This document shows positions 44,099 through 56,997 of a DNA stretch of 64,000 nucleotides, one piece after another. Under the pieces are notes generated by a model. It was not told the DNA's origin, ran no database searches, and was given only the letters and a program-made list of their open reading frames with translations. Both the position numbers and the translations under genes were made by a program. The DNA comes from Methylorubrum suomiense. GTDB taxonomy: Bacteria; Pseudomonadota; Alphaproteobacteria; Rhizobiales; Beijerinckiaceae. Within the stretch, counting starts at the first letter, position 1, and each line of letters begins with the position of its first letter. The stretch lies in assembly GCF_022179765.1 (NCBI RefSeq), contig NZ_BPRE01000003.1, positions 62,001 through 126,000 of the forward strand. Direction: 5' to 3'.

Positions 44099-46168
44099 TC
44101 AGGCCGCCCGCACCTGCTCCAGGAACCCGCCGACCTCCCGCCTCAGGGCCGATGCCTGACGGGCGAGGTCGCTCGCCGCCCCCAGAACCTGGGTCGAGCC
44201 GGCGCTGGCGCCGACGGCGGCGTTCGCCACGCCCGCGACGGTGTCGGAGACGGTGCGGGTGCCGTGCGAGGTCTCGACCGTGGTGCGGGCGATCTCGGCG
44301 GTGGCCGCGCCCTGCTGCTCGACCGCCGCGGCGATGTCGCCGGAGATCCGCGCCAGCGCGCGGATGGTGCGGCCGACCCCGCCGATGCCGGCGACCGACG
44401 CTTCGCCCGAGGCGGCGATCTCGGCCACGCGCCCGGCGATCTCCTCCGTCGCCCGGGCGGTCTGACCGGCGAGCTCCTTCACCTCCGCCGCGACGACCGC
44501 GAAGCCGCGCCCCGCCTCACCGGCCCGGGCCGCCTCAATGGTGGCGTTCAACGCCAGGAGGTTGGTTTGCCCGGCAATGTCCGAGATCAACCCGACGATC
44601 CGGGCGATGCCGCCCGCGGCCCCCGCCAGCCGTTCGACCTCCGCGGCGGTGCGGGCGGCGTCCGCCTCGGCATGGGCCGCGGCGCCGGCCGAGGCGACGA
44701 CCTGCCCGCCGATCTCGCGGATCGAGGCAGACAGCTCCTCGGTCGCCGCGGCGATGGTGTCGGAGGCGAGCGCCGCCTTCTCCGAGGCCGCCGCCGCCGC
44801 GGCGCTCAGGGCGGAGGTCTCGTCCGCCGCCGCGTTCATGGCGCGGGCGGCGCCCTCCAGCTGCTGGGCCGCCGTCGAGACCGCCTCGACGATGCCGCCG
44901 ACCCGGGCCTCGAAGCCGTCGGCGATGTCCAGCATCGCCGCGCGGCGGCGCACCGCCTCCTCCTGCGTGCTCTGTTCCCGGGCGGCGCGGGTGCGAGCCC
45001 GCTCGGCCACGCTGTCGCGGAACGCCGCCGCCGCCGCCGCGATGGCGCGCAGTTCGTGCGGGCCCTTCACCGGCACCTCGACCGTGGTGTCGCCCTGCCC
45101 GATCGCCGTGAGGGCCTTCGCCATGCGGCTCAGGGGCCGTGCGATGGCCGAGCCGAGGGCGAAGGCGAGCGCCACCGACAGGGCCAGCATCGCCAGCAAT
45201 CCGGCGGACCACAGGGCGGCGGCCCGCTCGGCCCGGGCGCGGGCGGCCCCCGCCTCCCGGCCGAGCGATCCGGTGAGCTGGTCCTCGATCGCCTTGAGCC
45301 CGTCGATGCGCTGGGTCGCCAGCCGGAACCAGCCCTTGGCATCGGTGAAGGCGGGCGCCTGCCCCGGCACGGTGCCGAGGGCGATCCCGCGGATGCGAGC
45401 GACCGCGCGGGCCGGCTCGGCGGCATTGGCCGCGTCGAGGCTCTCCACGTCCTCGGCCGGGCTCGCGGCCCGGAACAGTCGCTCGTAGGTGTCCTGATCG
45501 GCCGCGAGGCCGGCCAGCCTGCGGTAGCCCGGCAGGTCGAGGCTGCCCGCGGCGAAGGCCGCGGAGGCCGCGGCCCGTTCCTGGCCGGCGACTTCCTTGA
45601 GCGACAGGAAGGCCGAATAGGCCGCGATCCGCGCGCCCACCGCCGGGTCGGCGGCGACCTGCCCGACCTCGCGCACGAGGGCGAGCGCCTCGGCGATGAC
45701 CCCGGAATAGAGCGCGAGATTGGCCGGCACGGCCGTCTCCAGGCGGTCGACGGCGCCGCGATGCGGCTCGATCCGGCCCAGGGCCGCCCGCAGGGCGCCG
45801 GCCTTGCCGGCGACGCCCTCGCCCGCCTCCACCGGCTCGGCCGCCGGGGCGATGGCATCGAGCGCGACCAGAAGCGCCGCGCGGGCGCCGTCGGTCAGCT
45901 GGCGCTGGGCGGCGAGTTCGGGACCGAATTGCGCGCCCTTCGAGCCGAGGAACAGGGACGAGGCGCCACGCTCCTTCTGCGCCTCGTGCACGAGGGCGCT
46001 GATCCGCGCCGACAGGCCGACGAGCGACTCCATCCGGGCCATCGTCCGGCCCTCCCCGATCCGTCCGTAGGCCGCCTCCCCGGCCACTCCGGCGAAGGCA
46101 AGACACGGGATCAGCGCCACGGCGACGATGCGCCCCCGCAACGAGCCGAACATCTTCGGTCCGGTCAT
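44099..46168 (-). CDS. Methyl-accepting chemotaxis protein with NIT sensor domain
   Basis: A 689-residue chemoreceptor. Helix 1 is at residues 10-30 ([14 protein letters not shown]). The periplasmic region (35-300) resembles a NIT (nitrate/nitrite-sensing) domain: [23 protein letters not shown] and [12 protein letters not shown]. Helix 2 (about 315-335) is followed by a HAMP domain ([18 protein letters not shown]) and the signalling domain, with the conserved hairpin tip [36 protein letters not shown] split here across positions near residue 535. The start is uncertain: ATG 46168 is preferred, 46207 and 46153 are possible. Confidence 0.88.
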   Translation of the reverse strand: MTGPKMFGSLRGRIVAVALIPCLAFAGVAGEAAYGRIGEGRTMARMESLVGLSARISALVHEAQKERGASSLFLGSKGAQFGPELAAQRQLTDGARAALLVALDAIAPAAEPVEAGEGVAGKAGALRAALGRIEPHRGAVDRLETAVPANLALYSGVIAEALALVREVGQVAADPAVGARIAAYSAFLSLKEVAGQERAAASAAFAAGSLDLPGYRRLAGLAADQDTYERLFRAASPAEDVESLDAANAAEPARAVARIRGIALGTVPGQAPAFTDAKGWFRLATQRIDGLKAIEDQLTGSLGREAGAARARAERAAALWSAGLLAMLALSVALAFALGSAIARPLSRMAKALTAIGQGDTTVEVPVKGPHELRAIAAAAAAFRDSVAERARTRAAREQSTQEEAVRRRAAMLDIADGFEARVGGIVEAVSTAAQQLEGAARAMNAAADETSALSAAAAAASEKAALASDTIAAATEELSASIREIGGQVVASAGAAAHAEADAARTAAEVERLAGAAGGIARIVGLISDIAGQTNLLALNATIEAARAGEAGRGFAVVAAEVKELAGQTARATEEIAGRVAEIAASGEASVAGIGGVGRTIRALARISGDIAAAVEQQGAATAEIARTTVETSHGTRTVSDTVAGVANAAVGASAGSTQVLGAASDLARQASALRREVGGFLEQVRAA

Positions 46169-46520
46169 GGGCGAACCGGATTGTCCGTGAATGGATGAGT
46201 TCAGCATCGCGCGGCCATCGTTCAGTATTTGCGGGAAGCGGCATGCGTTCTGTTCGTGAAAAATCGGTTGTCTTCTGTGTTTATTGATCAAAATTAGGCA
46301 GTTTGTATAATTTTTGTGCGGCGGGATCATAAATTGGGCGGGCGCGGTATCGCCCTCCCGGCCCTGGGTGGCGGTTCATCCGCCGGTACCAGCCGTCCGG
46401 CCTCCGACCGACTCCATCCCCTCGCCCCACCGGCGGAACCCCACGGGACCGGCCGTCTTGGATCGCAGGCTTGCGATACAGGCTGGGCACAAGCGCGGCG
46501 GCGCGAACCGGAGGACGAGC
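46169..46520. other. Divergent promoter region, chemoreceptor and cupin
   Basis: No gene is supported in these 352 bases. The part 46225-46340 is strongly A+T-rich. A plus-strand sigma-70-like promoter can be read at 46284-46311 (listed separately). The remaining 200 bases before the cupin gene look like an untranslated leader. Confidence 0.45.
46284..46311 (+). promoter_or_regulatory. Sigma-70-type promoter candidate
   Basis: TTGATC (46284-46289), a 16-base spacer and TATAAT (46306-46311). It points toward the cupin gene, about 210 bases downstream. Confidence 0.4.
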
Positions 46521-46967
46521 ATGACGGCATCCGACCAGGGACAGGGCGGGGCGGGCGGGCGCTTCGACATCCATGCCATCGCCCGCGGCCTGCCGGAGGA
46601 GGCCGCGACGCTCCTCGTCGATGCCTATCTGTCCGACCGCGCGGCGGCGAGCGTCCGGGTCTTCCGCGTCTATCGTCCGACGCCGCCGCATTATCACGCC
46701 ACCTGCGACGAGGCGCTCTACTGCGTCTCGGGCCGCGGCACCTTCTGGATGGGCGATGCCTCCGGCGAGGCCGAGTTCGGCCCGGGCCATCTCCTGCTGT
46801 TCGACCGGGGCACGGTCCACGCCCTGCCGAAGATCCTCGAAGAGCCGCTGGTCTTCCTCTCGGTCGATACCCCGCGCCGGGCGCCGACCGACATCGTCTT
46901 CGTGAATCCGGAGGACGGCACGCCGGCGACCTTCATGGCGCGCAATGCGGAGGGCGGCGGGACTTAG
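46521..46967 (+). CDS. Cupin-domain protein
   Basis: A 148-residue single-domain cupin. The metal-binding first motif reads PPHYHATCDEALYCVSGRG and the second GHLLLFDRGTVHALP, giving His/His/Glu and His ligands. The function may be a small dioxygenase, isomerase or sensor; it cannot be told here. GGAGGA lies 6 bases before ATG 46521. The TAG stop codon is the first three bases of a dispersed palindromic repeat (46965-47016). Confidence 0.85.
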   Translation: MTASDQGQGGAGGRFDIHAIARGLPEEAATLLVDAYLSDRAAASVRVFRVYRPTPPHYHATCDEALYCVSGRGTFWMGDASGEAEFGPGHLLLFDRGTVHALPKILEEPLVFLSVDTPRRAPTDIVFVNPEDGTPATFMARNAEGGGT

Positions 46968-47016
46968 AGCATCGGCCCGGACGGGGGGGGGCCGGCTCAC
47001 GGGAGAAAGCCGATGC
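46965..47016 (+). repeat. Short dispersed palindromic repeat (copy at cupin stop codon)
   Basis: TAGAGCATCGGCCCG start, GCATCGGC (46969-46976) pairing with GCCGATGC (47009-47016). The middle has diverged to a run of G. Rest of the interval to the uvrA start at 47310 holds no gene. Confidence 0.75.
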
Positions 47017-47309
47017 GGCCTGCGGGTCCGTCACGCCGGCTGTCGGTGCCCCCTGCCCGCACAGCGGCCACGTCCCTGCGGAACCGCCGATCTCGGCCAT
47101 GCGTCTGCGCGGGGCGGAGTCTGCGGCGCCCGCGCCACCTTGCCGACTTGATCGGCGTTGCCGTCGTACCCGTTCCGTTCTAGTGGTTTCGCGCGGCGCG
47201 GAACCCATCTGCGTTTTCGAAACCTGTTCCCGCGCAGCACACCCGCCCAACGCTTCGACGGCGCATCGGCGCGGTGACTTCGGCACGACCGCGAGAGAAT
47301 TCGTCGCCC

Positions 47310-50426
<3,117 letters not shown>

Positions 50427-50945
50427 CCGCCGGCACGGGCCCCTCCCTCGCCGTGAAATGGGGGTGGGGGTCGGGGCAACGGAACGATTCGCCGCCGACC
50501 CTTCGGCCTCTCCCGGCCGATGCCTCTGCTCGCCCTTGCTGCGCTGCGAGAGGCCCGGGCATTCTTGCGCAATCGGCCCAATGCCCCTGCCGAAGATGCC
50601 CGGCCGTCAATAAGGCCCAACGAGTTGAGGACGCTTCGTAATTCAGGGGCGCGGCTCGTCTTGGGCGACCGGACCCACTGGTAAGATATCGTTAAGGATT
50701 CCGTTGCTCTGCAGCGAAAATGCGGCTTTTGCGCAACGGTGTGACCCGAACTGCCGAGATTGAAGGCAATCCCCTGTCTTTCGGGAGCGGTCTGTAGAAT
50801 AGTTCCCGTCGTCGAGACTTGAGGTGCGGCCGTAAGGGGGCGTCGGCATCGGGCCAGTTGAACCTGCTCCAGAGAGCGGGAAGACGGTCTGAAGATGCGG
50901 GGGCTACGGGGCGGACGCCTGAAATCCTTGGGAAGGAACGAGAAA
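50427..50945. other. Intergenic region between uvrA and porin-like gene
   Basis: No gene is supported in 519 bases. Bases 50640-50800 are A+T-richer and likely contain the promoter of the strongly codon-biased porin-like gene; no clear -35/-10 pair was identified. Confidence 0.4.
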
Positions 50946-51920
50946 ATGATGAAGAATTGGCTCGCTGCGGGCGCGATTGCGCTCACGGCCGGAATGACGA
51001 CGACCGTCGCGCAGGCCCAGACCACCACGGTCCCCGGCGAGCAGGTCGGCCTCGCGGTCGGCGCCCCGCTGCCCGAGGGCGTGTACGCCATCAACACCTT
51101 CACCTACGGCGGTCGTGATCAGGGTCCGCTCGATATTGGCGTGAACATCCCGATCCTGCTGTGGTCGACCCCGTGGGTTCCGTTCGGTGGTCGCCTCGAG
51201 TTCGCCGTCGCCCCCCCGACCGTGTTCGCGTTCGGCAAGAGCAGCGGCCCCGGCGGCATCCGTGACTTCTCCGTCAACGTCGGCACCTTCATCGGCGGTA
51301 TCTGGGCGTTCGACCTCGGCGGCAACTTCGGCGTCAGCTTGCTCGGCGGTGTCTACCTCAACGAGGCCAATGCGGGCCGCGGTGTGGTCGTGACCAACGG
51401 TGGTGTCCTGGCTCCCGGCGCGGCCCTGCCGTTCCTGGCCTCCAACACCTACCGCTTCGGCGTGGCCGGCAGCTACACCGGCGACGGCTGGAACATCACC
51501 GCCAACCTGACCTACAACTTCTACGACTCCCCGGCGACCTTCAGCGGCAACAACGCGTTCCTGACGCGTGGCCCGTACCAGATGTCGGACGCTCTCAACC
51601 TCGACCTGACCGCGACCAAGAAGTTCGGCAAGTTCGAGATCGGCGCCATCGGCTACGGCACGGTCAACCTCGACCCGAACCTGCTGATCAACCCGGTCCT
51701 CGGCGGTGCCACGATCGGCCGCGGCGGTCGCTTCCTCCTCGGCGGTCTCGTCGGCTACGACTTCGGGCCCTTCACCGCGCAGGCCTATGTCGCCCGCACG
51801 GTCGCCCGTACCTCGGACTCCTTCGACTCGACCGAGGGCTGGTTCCGCATCATCGCCCCGCTCTACACCCCGCCGGCTCCGGTGGCGGTCGCCCCGGCTC
51901 CGCTGGTGCGCAAGTACTGA
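50946..51920 (+). CDS. Outer-membrane porin-like / phenol-degradation MetA-type transporter
   Basis: A 324-residue exported beta-barrel protein. A Sec signal (residues 1-24, cleavage after AQA) is followed by repeated amphipathic strands rich in Gly, Phe and Tyr. The opening GEQVGLAVGAPLPEGVYAINTFTYG resembles SphA/Phenol_MetA_deg-type outer-membrane transporters. C-terminal region is Pro/Ala/Val-rich and ends VRKY. AAGGAA lies 8 bases before the ATG. Codon choice is even more biased than in its neighbours and a strong terminator follows, both suggesting high expression. Confidence 0.75.
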   Translation: MMKNWLAAGAIALTAGMTTTVAQAQTTTVPGEQVGLAVGAPLPEGVYAINTFTYGGRDQGPLDIGVNIPILLWSTPWVPFGGRLEFAVAPPTVFAFGKSSGPGGIRDFSVNVGTFIGGIWAFDLGGNFGVSLLGGVYLNEANAGRGVVVTNGGVLAPGAALPFLASNTYRFGVAGSYTGDGWNITANLTYNFYDSPATFSGNNAFLTRGPYQMSDALNLDLTATKKFGKFEIGAIGYGTVNLDPNLLINPVLGGATIGRGGRFLLGGLVGYDFGPFTAQAYVARTVARTSDSFDSTEGWFRIIAPLYTPPAPVAVAPAPLVRKY

Positions 51921-51970
51921 TCCGAACCGGGGACGCCGCCCGCGGCGTCCCCAAGCCCCCACGGGCAGAA

Positions 51971-52000
51971 CCGTCCGGCCGCGAGGCCGGACGGTTTTTT
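51971..52000 (+). terminator. Intrinsic terminator after the porin-like gene
   Basis: A perfect 10-bp stem CCGTCCGGCC / GGCCGGACGG with loop GCGA, followed by six T. This is the clearest rho-independent terminator in the window, 50 bases after the stop codon. Confidence 0.95.
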
Positions 52001-52040
52001 GTTGTCGGATCCAAGCGGTTGATCGAATGCGGGCCGGAGA

Positions 52041-52083
52041 TCGTTTTCCCCGAAAGCCGCCATCCCCGTTCGGGTCGATGCTC
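52041..52083 (-). repeat. Degenerate short dispersed palindromic repeat
   Basis: Reading the minus strand, GAGCATCGACCCGAACGGGGATGGCGGCTTTCGG resembles the repeat at 22477 but has lost the final arm. It lies between the convergent porin-like and anti-sigma genes. Confidence 0.5.
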
Positions 52084-52174
52084 GCCGCACAGGGAACAGG
52101 GTTCCTCGCCCGGAGTCTCCGCTCCGGCCGCCAAGTCGCTGCGAAAATTGGAATTATAGATCCAGCGCCCGAAG

Positions 52175-52993
52175 CTATTCCGGGATCAGCTTGCCCGAAT
52201 AGACCACTTGGCCGGTTGGCTGGCCGGTGGGCGAGCCGCCCGGCGGCTCCACCGAAACCGCGAGGGTGGCGCCGGCGCCGCTCCCGGTTCCCGGGGGCAG
52301 GGCGAGGCGGGCCGGCTCGGTGCCGACGAGGCCCAGCGGCCGCGGTGCGGCGCCCGCGCCGATATACCAGAGTTCCAGACTCCGGCCGGCCGGGGCTTGG
52401 GCGGCGAGGGGGCGGACCTGCACGGTGCCGCTCGCGCTATCGACGCTGACGATCAGGGCCGGCAGGTCGCCGCCGCTCGTTACCACCGCCACGGAGCGCG
52501 GGCTCGGAACCGCTGCAGGTTGCGGCCAACCGGTCAGCACCAGCGCGAGGCCCGCCGCGGCGAGGCCCGCCGCACTCCCCGCCCCCGCCGCGGCGCGGCG
52601 CCAGAACCGGACCTGCCGGGCAAGGTCGCGCAGGCGATTGTCGTTGGCGGCGGCCCCTCCTGCCGTGCCCGAGGCGATCTCGTCGCGCCCGCCCTCCGGC
52701 CTGTCTTCCCGCCCGGCGAACGCCTCCGGTTGCGCCCCCGCGCCGCCCGACGGCAAAGCCGCGGCGATCCGGGCCCAGATTTCGGGGCCGGGCCGAATCG
52801 CGGGCACCGCCCGCGTCAGGGGGCCGAGCCGCCGCTCCCAGGCGCGCAGGGCCGCCTCCGTCGCCGGATCGACCGTCCGCTCCAGTTCGAACGCCGCCCG
52901 CTCGCGCGCGTCGAGGGTGCCGAGCACGTACTCGGCGGCGCGCAGGTCGCGCTCCCCGCCCGCGCCGTCTCCGACCGGCCGACCGCCGCTCAT
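52175..52993 (-). CDS. Membrane anti-sigma factor (RskA type)
   Basis: A 272-residue anti-sigma factor. The N-terminal anti-sigma domain reads LRAAEYVLGTLDARERAAFE and AALRAWERRLGPL; a Gly/Ala-rich linker is followed by one membrane helix (AGSAAGLAAAGLALVLTGW, about residues 140-160) and a periplasmic RskA-type domain with APAGRSLELWYIGAGAAPRPLG. Its ATG overlaps the stop of the sigma gene by 4 bases, so both are translated together. It likely holds the sigma factor at the membrane until an envelope signal releases it. Confidence 0.88.
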   Translation of the reverse strand: MSGGRPVGDGAGGERDLRAAEYVLGTLDARERAAFELERTVDPATEAALRAWERRLGPLTRAVPAIRPGPEIWARIAAALPSGGAGAQPEAFAGREDRPEGGRDEIASGTAGGAAANDNRLRDLARQVRFWRRAAAGAGSAAGLAAAGLALVLTGWPQPAAVPSPRSVAVVTSGGDLPALIVSVDSASGTVQVRPLAAQAPAGRSLELWYIGAGAAPRPLGLVGTEPARLALPPGTGSGAGATLAVSVEPPGGSPTGQPTGQVVYSGKLIPE

Positions 52994-53565
52994 GCGATCG
53001 TCTCCAGGCAGGATTTCAGGGAAGCCAGCGTGCGGTGCAGCCAGGTCTTCACGGTGTTGACCGGTCGATCATAGCGCGCGGCGAGCTCCTCCCGCGACCA
53101 GCCCTCGCAATAGGCCAGCACCACGCAGTCGCGCTGGGTCGGATCGAGTCGCGACAGGCAGGCGACTAGGGCGTCGCGGTCGAGGATCGCGTCCTCGCCG
53201 CCGCCCGGTGCGGTCAACCGTTCCCAATACGCCTCACCGGATTCCCCCGACGGCATCGTGACCTCGCTTCGGCGACGAACGCCGTCGATGGCCCGGTTGC
53301 GCGCGATGGCGCACAGCCAGGAAAGCGGTGCTCCCGCCGTGGGGACGTAGGATCCGGCGGCGTGCCAGATCCGCAGATAGACATCCTGAAGCACGTCCTC
53401 GGCCAAGCTCCGATCGCGCTGGATACGGAGGATGATCCCGAGAAGTTTCGCGGCGGTCTGATCGTAGAGCGCCCGCAGCGCCGCCTCGTCCCCGCCGGCG
53501 ATCCGCGCCAGCAGGCTTGCCAGCAACGCGTCGGCGCCGTCATCGGCCCCCTCATGCGACGTCAC
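52990..53565 (-). CDS. ECF-type RNA polymerase sigma factor (SigK-like)
   Basis: A 191-residue sigma factor with region 2 (YDQTAAKLLGIILRI, LAEDVLQDVYLRIW, PLSWLCAIARNRAID) and region 4 (RLDPTQRDCVVLAYCEGWSREELAARYDRPVNTVKTWLHRTLASL). The GTG at 53565 has GGGAGCG at a suitable distance. It is paired with the RskA-type anti-sigma gene through an ATGA overlap, the standard layout for this group. Confidence 0.9.
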   Translation of the reverse strand: MTSHEGADDGADALLASLLARIAGGDEAALRALYDQTAAKLLGIILRIQRDRSLAEDVLQDVYLRIWHAAGSYVPTAGAPLSWLCAIARNRAIDGVRRRSEVTMPSGESGEAYWERLTAPGGGEDAILDRDALVACLSRLDPTQRDCVVLAYCEGWSREELAARYDRPVNTVKTWLHRTLASLKSCLETIA

Positions 53566-53838
53566 GGTTCGCTCCCGTCTCGATCGGCGCGGTGGAGGGC
53601 ATCCGGGTCGGATGGAGCATGCGGGCGGGCACGGGGCGTCCGTCTGGCGGGAGCATTGCAGGCAACCTATCGGAGGCGAGGGGCGGGCGCCATCGTCCCC
53701 GGCGAAGCTTTCGGTGCATGTCGGATGGTCGGAGGGCGGCGGCTGTCGAGGACGTCTTCGCCGCCTATGTTCTGCGGGATGCCGGATGCCCGCCAATCGG
53801 GGCGGATCGGCTTCGGGACATCGCGAGAGAGGGATCGC

Positions 53839-54813
53839 ATGGCCGCGCACGGCGAATTCAGGATCCCGGCCGCCCAGCAGCCGAAGCCCGGCGATTACGC
53901 CTATGATCTCGATCGGACGCTCGCCTCGGTGGTCTCGCTCTCGGCGCGCGTGCCCGCGGAGGCGTTCACCGCCGAGACCCTCGGCACCGAGCGGGCCGGC
54001 AACGGCGTGGTGATCCGCGAGGACGGCCTCGTGCTCACCGTCGGTTACCTCGTGATCGAGGCGGAGAGCGTCTGGTTGACCACCCATGACGGGCGCTTCG
54101 TCCCCGCCCATGTCGTCGGCTACGACGCGGTGACCGGCTTCGGCCTCGTCCAGGCGCTCGGCGATCTCGGCCTTCCGGCCCTCCGGCTCGGCCGCTCGAG
54201 CGCCCTGCGGATCGGCGACCGGGCGGTCATCGCGGGCGCGGGCGGACGCGGCCACAGCCTCGCCGTCGAGTTGGTCGGGCGCCAGGAATTCGCGGGCTAC
54301 TGGGAATACGTCCTCGACGAGGCCCTGTTCACGGCGCCGGCCCATCCGCATTGGGGCGGCACCGCCCTGATCGGGCCGGAGGGCGAATTGATCGGCATCG
54401 GCTCGCTGCAGCTGCAGCAGGGCGGCAGCGCGGGCGCGCGGGCGATCAACATGGTCGTGCCGATCGAGCTGCTGCCACCGATCCTCGCCGACCTGGAGAC
54501 GCGCGGCCGGGCCGACCGTCCGCCCCGGCCCTGGCTCGGCCTCTACGCCACCGAGTCGGAGGACGGCGTCGTGGTGATGGGCCTGACCGACAAGGGCCCG
54601 GCGGAGGCCGCCGATCTGCGCCCCGGCGACCTGCTGGCGGAGGTGGCCGGCGAGCCGGTGGCGGATCTGGCCGGCTTCTTCCGGCAGGTCTGGGCGCTGG
54701 GCGAGGCGGGGGTGCGCGTGCCGCTGACGATCAACCGCGACGGCCGCTCGCTGCGCCTCTCGCTGACCTCGGTCGATCGCGAGCGGTTTCTGGTGGGGCC
54801 GAAGCTCCACTGA
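53839..54813 (+). CDS. HtrA/DegP-like pseudoprotease with PDZ domain
   Basis: A 324-residue protein laid out like an S1C protease plus one PDZ domain (about 225-310, GLYATESEDGVVVMGLTDKGPAEAADLRPGDLL split around). The barrel is recognisable (GNGVVIREDGLVLTVGYLV, DAVTGFGLVQ, NMVVPIELLPPIL), but the catalytic residues are not there. The His position, normally in TNNHV or TAAHV, reads TVGYL; the Ser position, normally GNSGG, reads HWGGT. Only the Asp remains. No signal peptide is seen. It starts divergently from the ECF sigma gene, 273 bases apart, and may act as a peptide-binding or regulatory protein. Confidence 0.82.
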   Translation: MAAHGEFRIPAAQQPKPGDYAYDLDRTLASVVSLSARVPAEAFTAETLGTERAGNGVVIREDGLVLTVGYLVIEAESVWLTTHDGRFVPAHVVGYDAVTGFGLVQALGDLGLPALRLGRSSALRIGDRAVIAGAGGRGHSLAVELVGRQEFAGYWEYVLDEALFTAPAHPHWGGTALIGPEGELIGIGSLQLQQGGSAGARAINMVVPIELLPPILADLETRGRADRPPRPWLGLYATESEDGVVVMGLTDKGPAEAADLRPGDLLAEVAGEPVADLAGFFRQVWALGEAGVRVPLTINRDGRSLRLSLTSVDRERFLVGPKLH

Positions 54814-54938
54814 GCGGGTTCGTGCCCATCCGTAGGGATGGCCCTGCGCCCACCCACGCTTGCATTCGGGTCTTCGGGATTTAATCTCGGGTCATCGTCG
54901 GCAGGGAGATCCTGGGCGCCGGCGGCTGAGAGACCGTC

Positions 54939-55199
54939 GTGCTCCCGCCCGAACGGACAGGGAGACGGGTCTTGCCCCTCTTCGTCGGACCGCCGATCTG
55001 CCCGGAACTGCCCGCCGCCTATCGCGTGCTGGTCCTGAGCCCGAGCGGTCGCGTGCTCGTGAACGAGCCGATCGCGGCGGCCAGCGACACCGAAGCGGTG
55101 GCGGTGGCGCAGCAGCGATCGGGTACGGCCCCCATCGAGCTGTGGGACGGCGTGCGCTTCATGGAGCATTTCCCGCCGCGGATCGGACGCGCCGCCTGA
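54939..55199 (+). CDS. Small hypothetical protein
   Basis: An 86-residue protein (from GTG 54939; a TTG at 54972 is also possible) with [23 protein letters not shown] and [35 protein letters not shown]. It looks like a compact alpha/beta domain and has gene-like codon use. No function is recognised. Confidence 0.6.
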   Translation: MLPPERTGRRVLPLFVGPPICPELPAAYRVLVLSPSGRVLVNEPIAAASDTEAVAVAQQRSGTAPIELWDGVRFMEHFPPRIGRAA

Positions 55200-55356
55200 T
55201 GCGGCCCCCGCTCTTGGACCTCGTCCGGCGCGGCGGGTTTCCCTCGCTTCGCGCCGGGTCGTGGCGCGGCCACGCGATCCTCCCGCCGCTTCGCGAAACC
55301 CCGCCGGTGGCGCGCGTCGCATTGATCGCGGGCGCCGGGGGCTCTATCCCGGCGGG

Positions 55357-56784
55357 ATGACCGATCCGATCCATATCGTCGGCGGCGGCTTGGCCGGCTC
55401 CGAGGCCGCGTGGCAGATTGTGCAGGGCGGCGGGCATGTCGTGCTGCACGAGATGCGGCCTCACCGCGCCACCGAAGCCCACCAGAGCGACGGGCTCGCC
55501 GAACTCGTCTGCTCGAACTCGTTCCGCTCGGACGACGCCAACGGCAACGCCGTCGGCCTGCTGCATCAGGAGATGCGGCGCATGGGCTCGCTGATCATGC
55601 GCGCGGCCGATGCCCACCAAGTGCCCGCGGGCGGGGCCCTCGCCGTCGACCGCGACGGCTTCTCGCAGGCGGTCACCGCCGCGCTCGAGGCGCATCCCAA
55701 CGTCCGGATCGTGCGCGAGGAGGTCGCCGGCCTTCCCCCCGAGGAATGGGGCTCGACCATCCTGGCCACCGGCCCCCTCACCTCCCCGGCGCTCGCCGAG
55801 GCCGTGGCCGCGCTGACCGGCAAGGAATCCCTCGCCTTCTTCGACGCGATCGCCCCGATCATCCACCGCGACTCGATCGATATGAGCAAGGCGTGGTTCC
55901 AGTCGCGCTACGACAAGGCGGGACCGGGCGGGACGGGGGCCGATTACCTCAATTGCCCGATGGACCGGGCGCAGTACGATGCCTTCATCGCCGCGCTGAT
56001 CGCGGGCGAAAAAACCTCGTTCAAGGAATGGGAGGCCACGACTCCCTATTTCGACGGCTGTCTGCCGATCGAGGTGATGGCCGAGCGCGGCCCCGAGACC
56101 CTGCGCCACGGTCCGATGAAGCCGGTCGGGCTCACCAATCCGCACGATCCGACGGTGAAGCCCTGCGCCATCGTTCAGCTGCGCCAGGACAACGCACTCG
56201 GCACCCTGTTCAACATGGTGGGCTTCCAGACGAAGCTGCGCCATGCCGAGCAGGTGCGCATCTTCCGCACGATCCCGGGGCTGGAGAACGCCGAGTTCGC
56301 CCGCCTCGGCGGCCTGCACCGCAACACCTACCTCGATTCCCCGCGCCTCCTCGACGCGACCCTGCGGCTGCGTGTCCGGCCCGGCCTGCGCTTCGCCGGT
56401 CAGATCACCGGCTGCGAGGGGTATGTCGAGAGCGCCGCCGTCGGGCTGATGGCGGGCCGCTACGCCCTCGCCGAGACGCGGGGGGAGAGCCTCGCCCCCC
56501 TGCCCCCGACCACCGCGCTCGGCGCGCTGATCGCCCATATCACCGGCGGCCACATCGAGGCGGGAATCGAGGCGGAGGCCAACGCGCCGCGCTCGTTCCA
56601 GCCGATGAACGTGAATTTCGGCCTGTTCCCGCCGCTGGATCGCATGCCGCGCAACGAGACGGGCCGGCGCTTGCGCGGTCCCGAGAAGGCGGCGCTGAAG
56701 AAGCGGGCGCTCACCGACCGGGCGCGGGCGGACCTCGCCGTCTGGCTCGGGGGCAACGAGACGCCCCTCCGGGCGGCGGAATAG
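55357..56784 (+). CDS. trmFO: tRNA m5U54 methyltransferase, folate-dependent
   Basis: A 475-residue TrmFO, which methylates U54 of tRNA using methylenetetrahydrofolate and FAD. The N-terminal FAD motif is [14 protein letters not shown]. The conserved Cys-containing [11 protein letters not shown] (C52), YLNCPM, ELFEGCLPIE-like [13 protein letters not shown], and [12 protein letters not shown] are typical. ATG 55357 is chosen; the in-frame sequence upstream is arginine-rich. It ends just before the A+T-rich island. Confidence 0.95.
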   Translation: MTDPIHIVGGGLAGSEAAWQIVQGGGHVVLHEMRPHRATEAHQSDGLAELVCSNSFRSDDANGNAVGLLHQEMRRMGSLIMRAADAHQVPAGGALAVDRDGFSQAVTAALEAHPNVRIVREEVAGLPPEEWGSTILATGPLTSPALAEAVAALTGKESLAFFDAIAPIIHRDSIDMSKAWFQSRYDKAGPGGTGADYLNCPMDRAQYDAFIAALIAGEKTSFKEWEATTPYFDGCLPIEVMAERGPETLRHGPMKPVGLTNPHDPTVKPCAIVQLRQDNALGTLFNMVGFQTKLRHAEQVRIFRTIPGLENAEFARLGGLHRNTYLDSPRLLDATLRLRVRPGLRFAGQITGCEGYVESAAVGLMAGRYALAETRGESLAPLPPTTALGALIAHITGGHIEAGIEAEANAPRSFQPMNVNFGLFPPLDRMPRNETGRRLRGPEKAALKKRALTDRARADLAVWLGGNETPLRAAE

Positions 56785-56894
56785 GCGCCGCAGGGTCCGA
56801 GAGCCGGTTTCCGGTAGTGGGTCAGTTTGTGAATTAAGATTAGTCACGGCAAGTTGACAGGGCAGCAATTTACGCACTGTCCGAATCGATGTTG

Positions 56895-56916
56895 CTCCTA
56901 TATGACAGGATAGGAG
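56895..56916. promoter_or_regulatory. Inverted repeat just before the DUF4065 fragment
   Basis: CTCCTAT and ATAGGAG form a perfect 7-bp dyad with an 8-base spacer. The right arm contains the AGGAG ribosome site of the DUF4065 fragment (ATG at 56926), so protein binding or RNA folding here could control that gene. Confidence 0.45.
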
Positions 56917-56925
56917 TATTGATCT

Positions 56926-56997
56926 ATGCCCGCGCCCTACTAGGCGATCGATATCGCGGCTTGGTTTCTCGGTAACATTGACCGGGATGCCGGTTAC
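56926..56997 (+). pseudogene. DUF4065 (Panacea/SocA-like) gene fragment
   Basis: Only the first 24 codons remain: MPAPY-stop-AIDIAAWFLGNIDRDAG. The text resembles the N-terminus of DUF4065 proteins (a Tyr-Ser/Ala then AxDIAxWFLxxxD pattern), known as SocA and Panacea antitoxin domains. A TAG at 56941-56943 replaces what is usually Ser, and the gene then runs into the end of the IS1-like remnant, which has evidently cut it. Confidence 0.55.
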
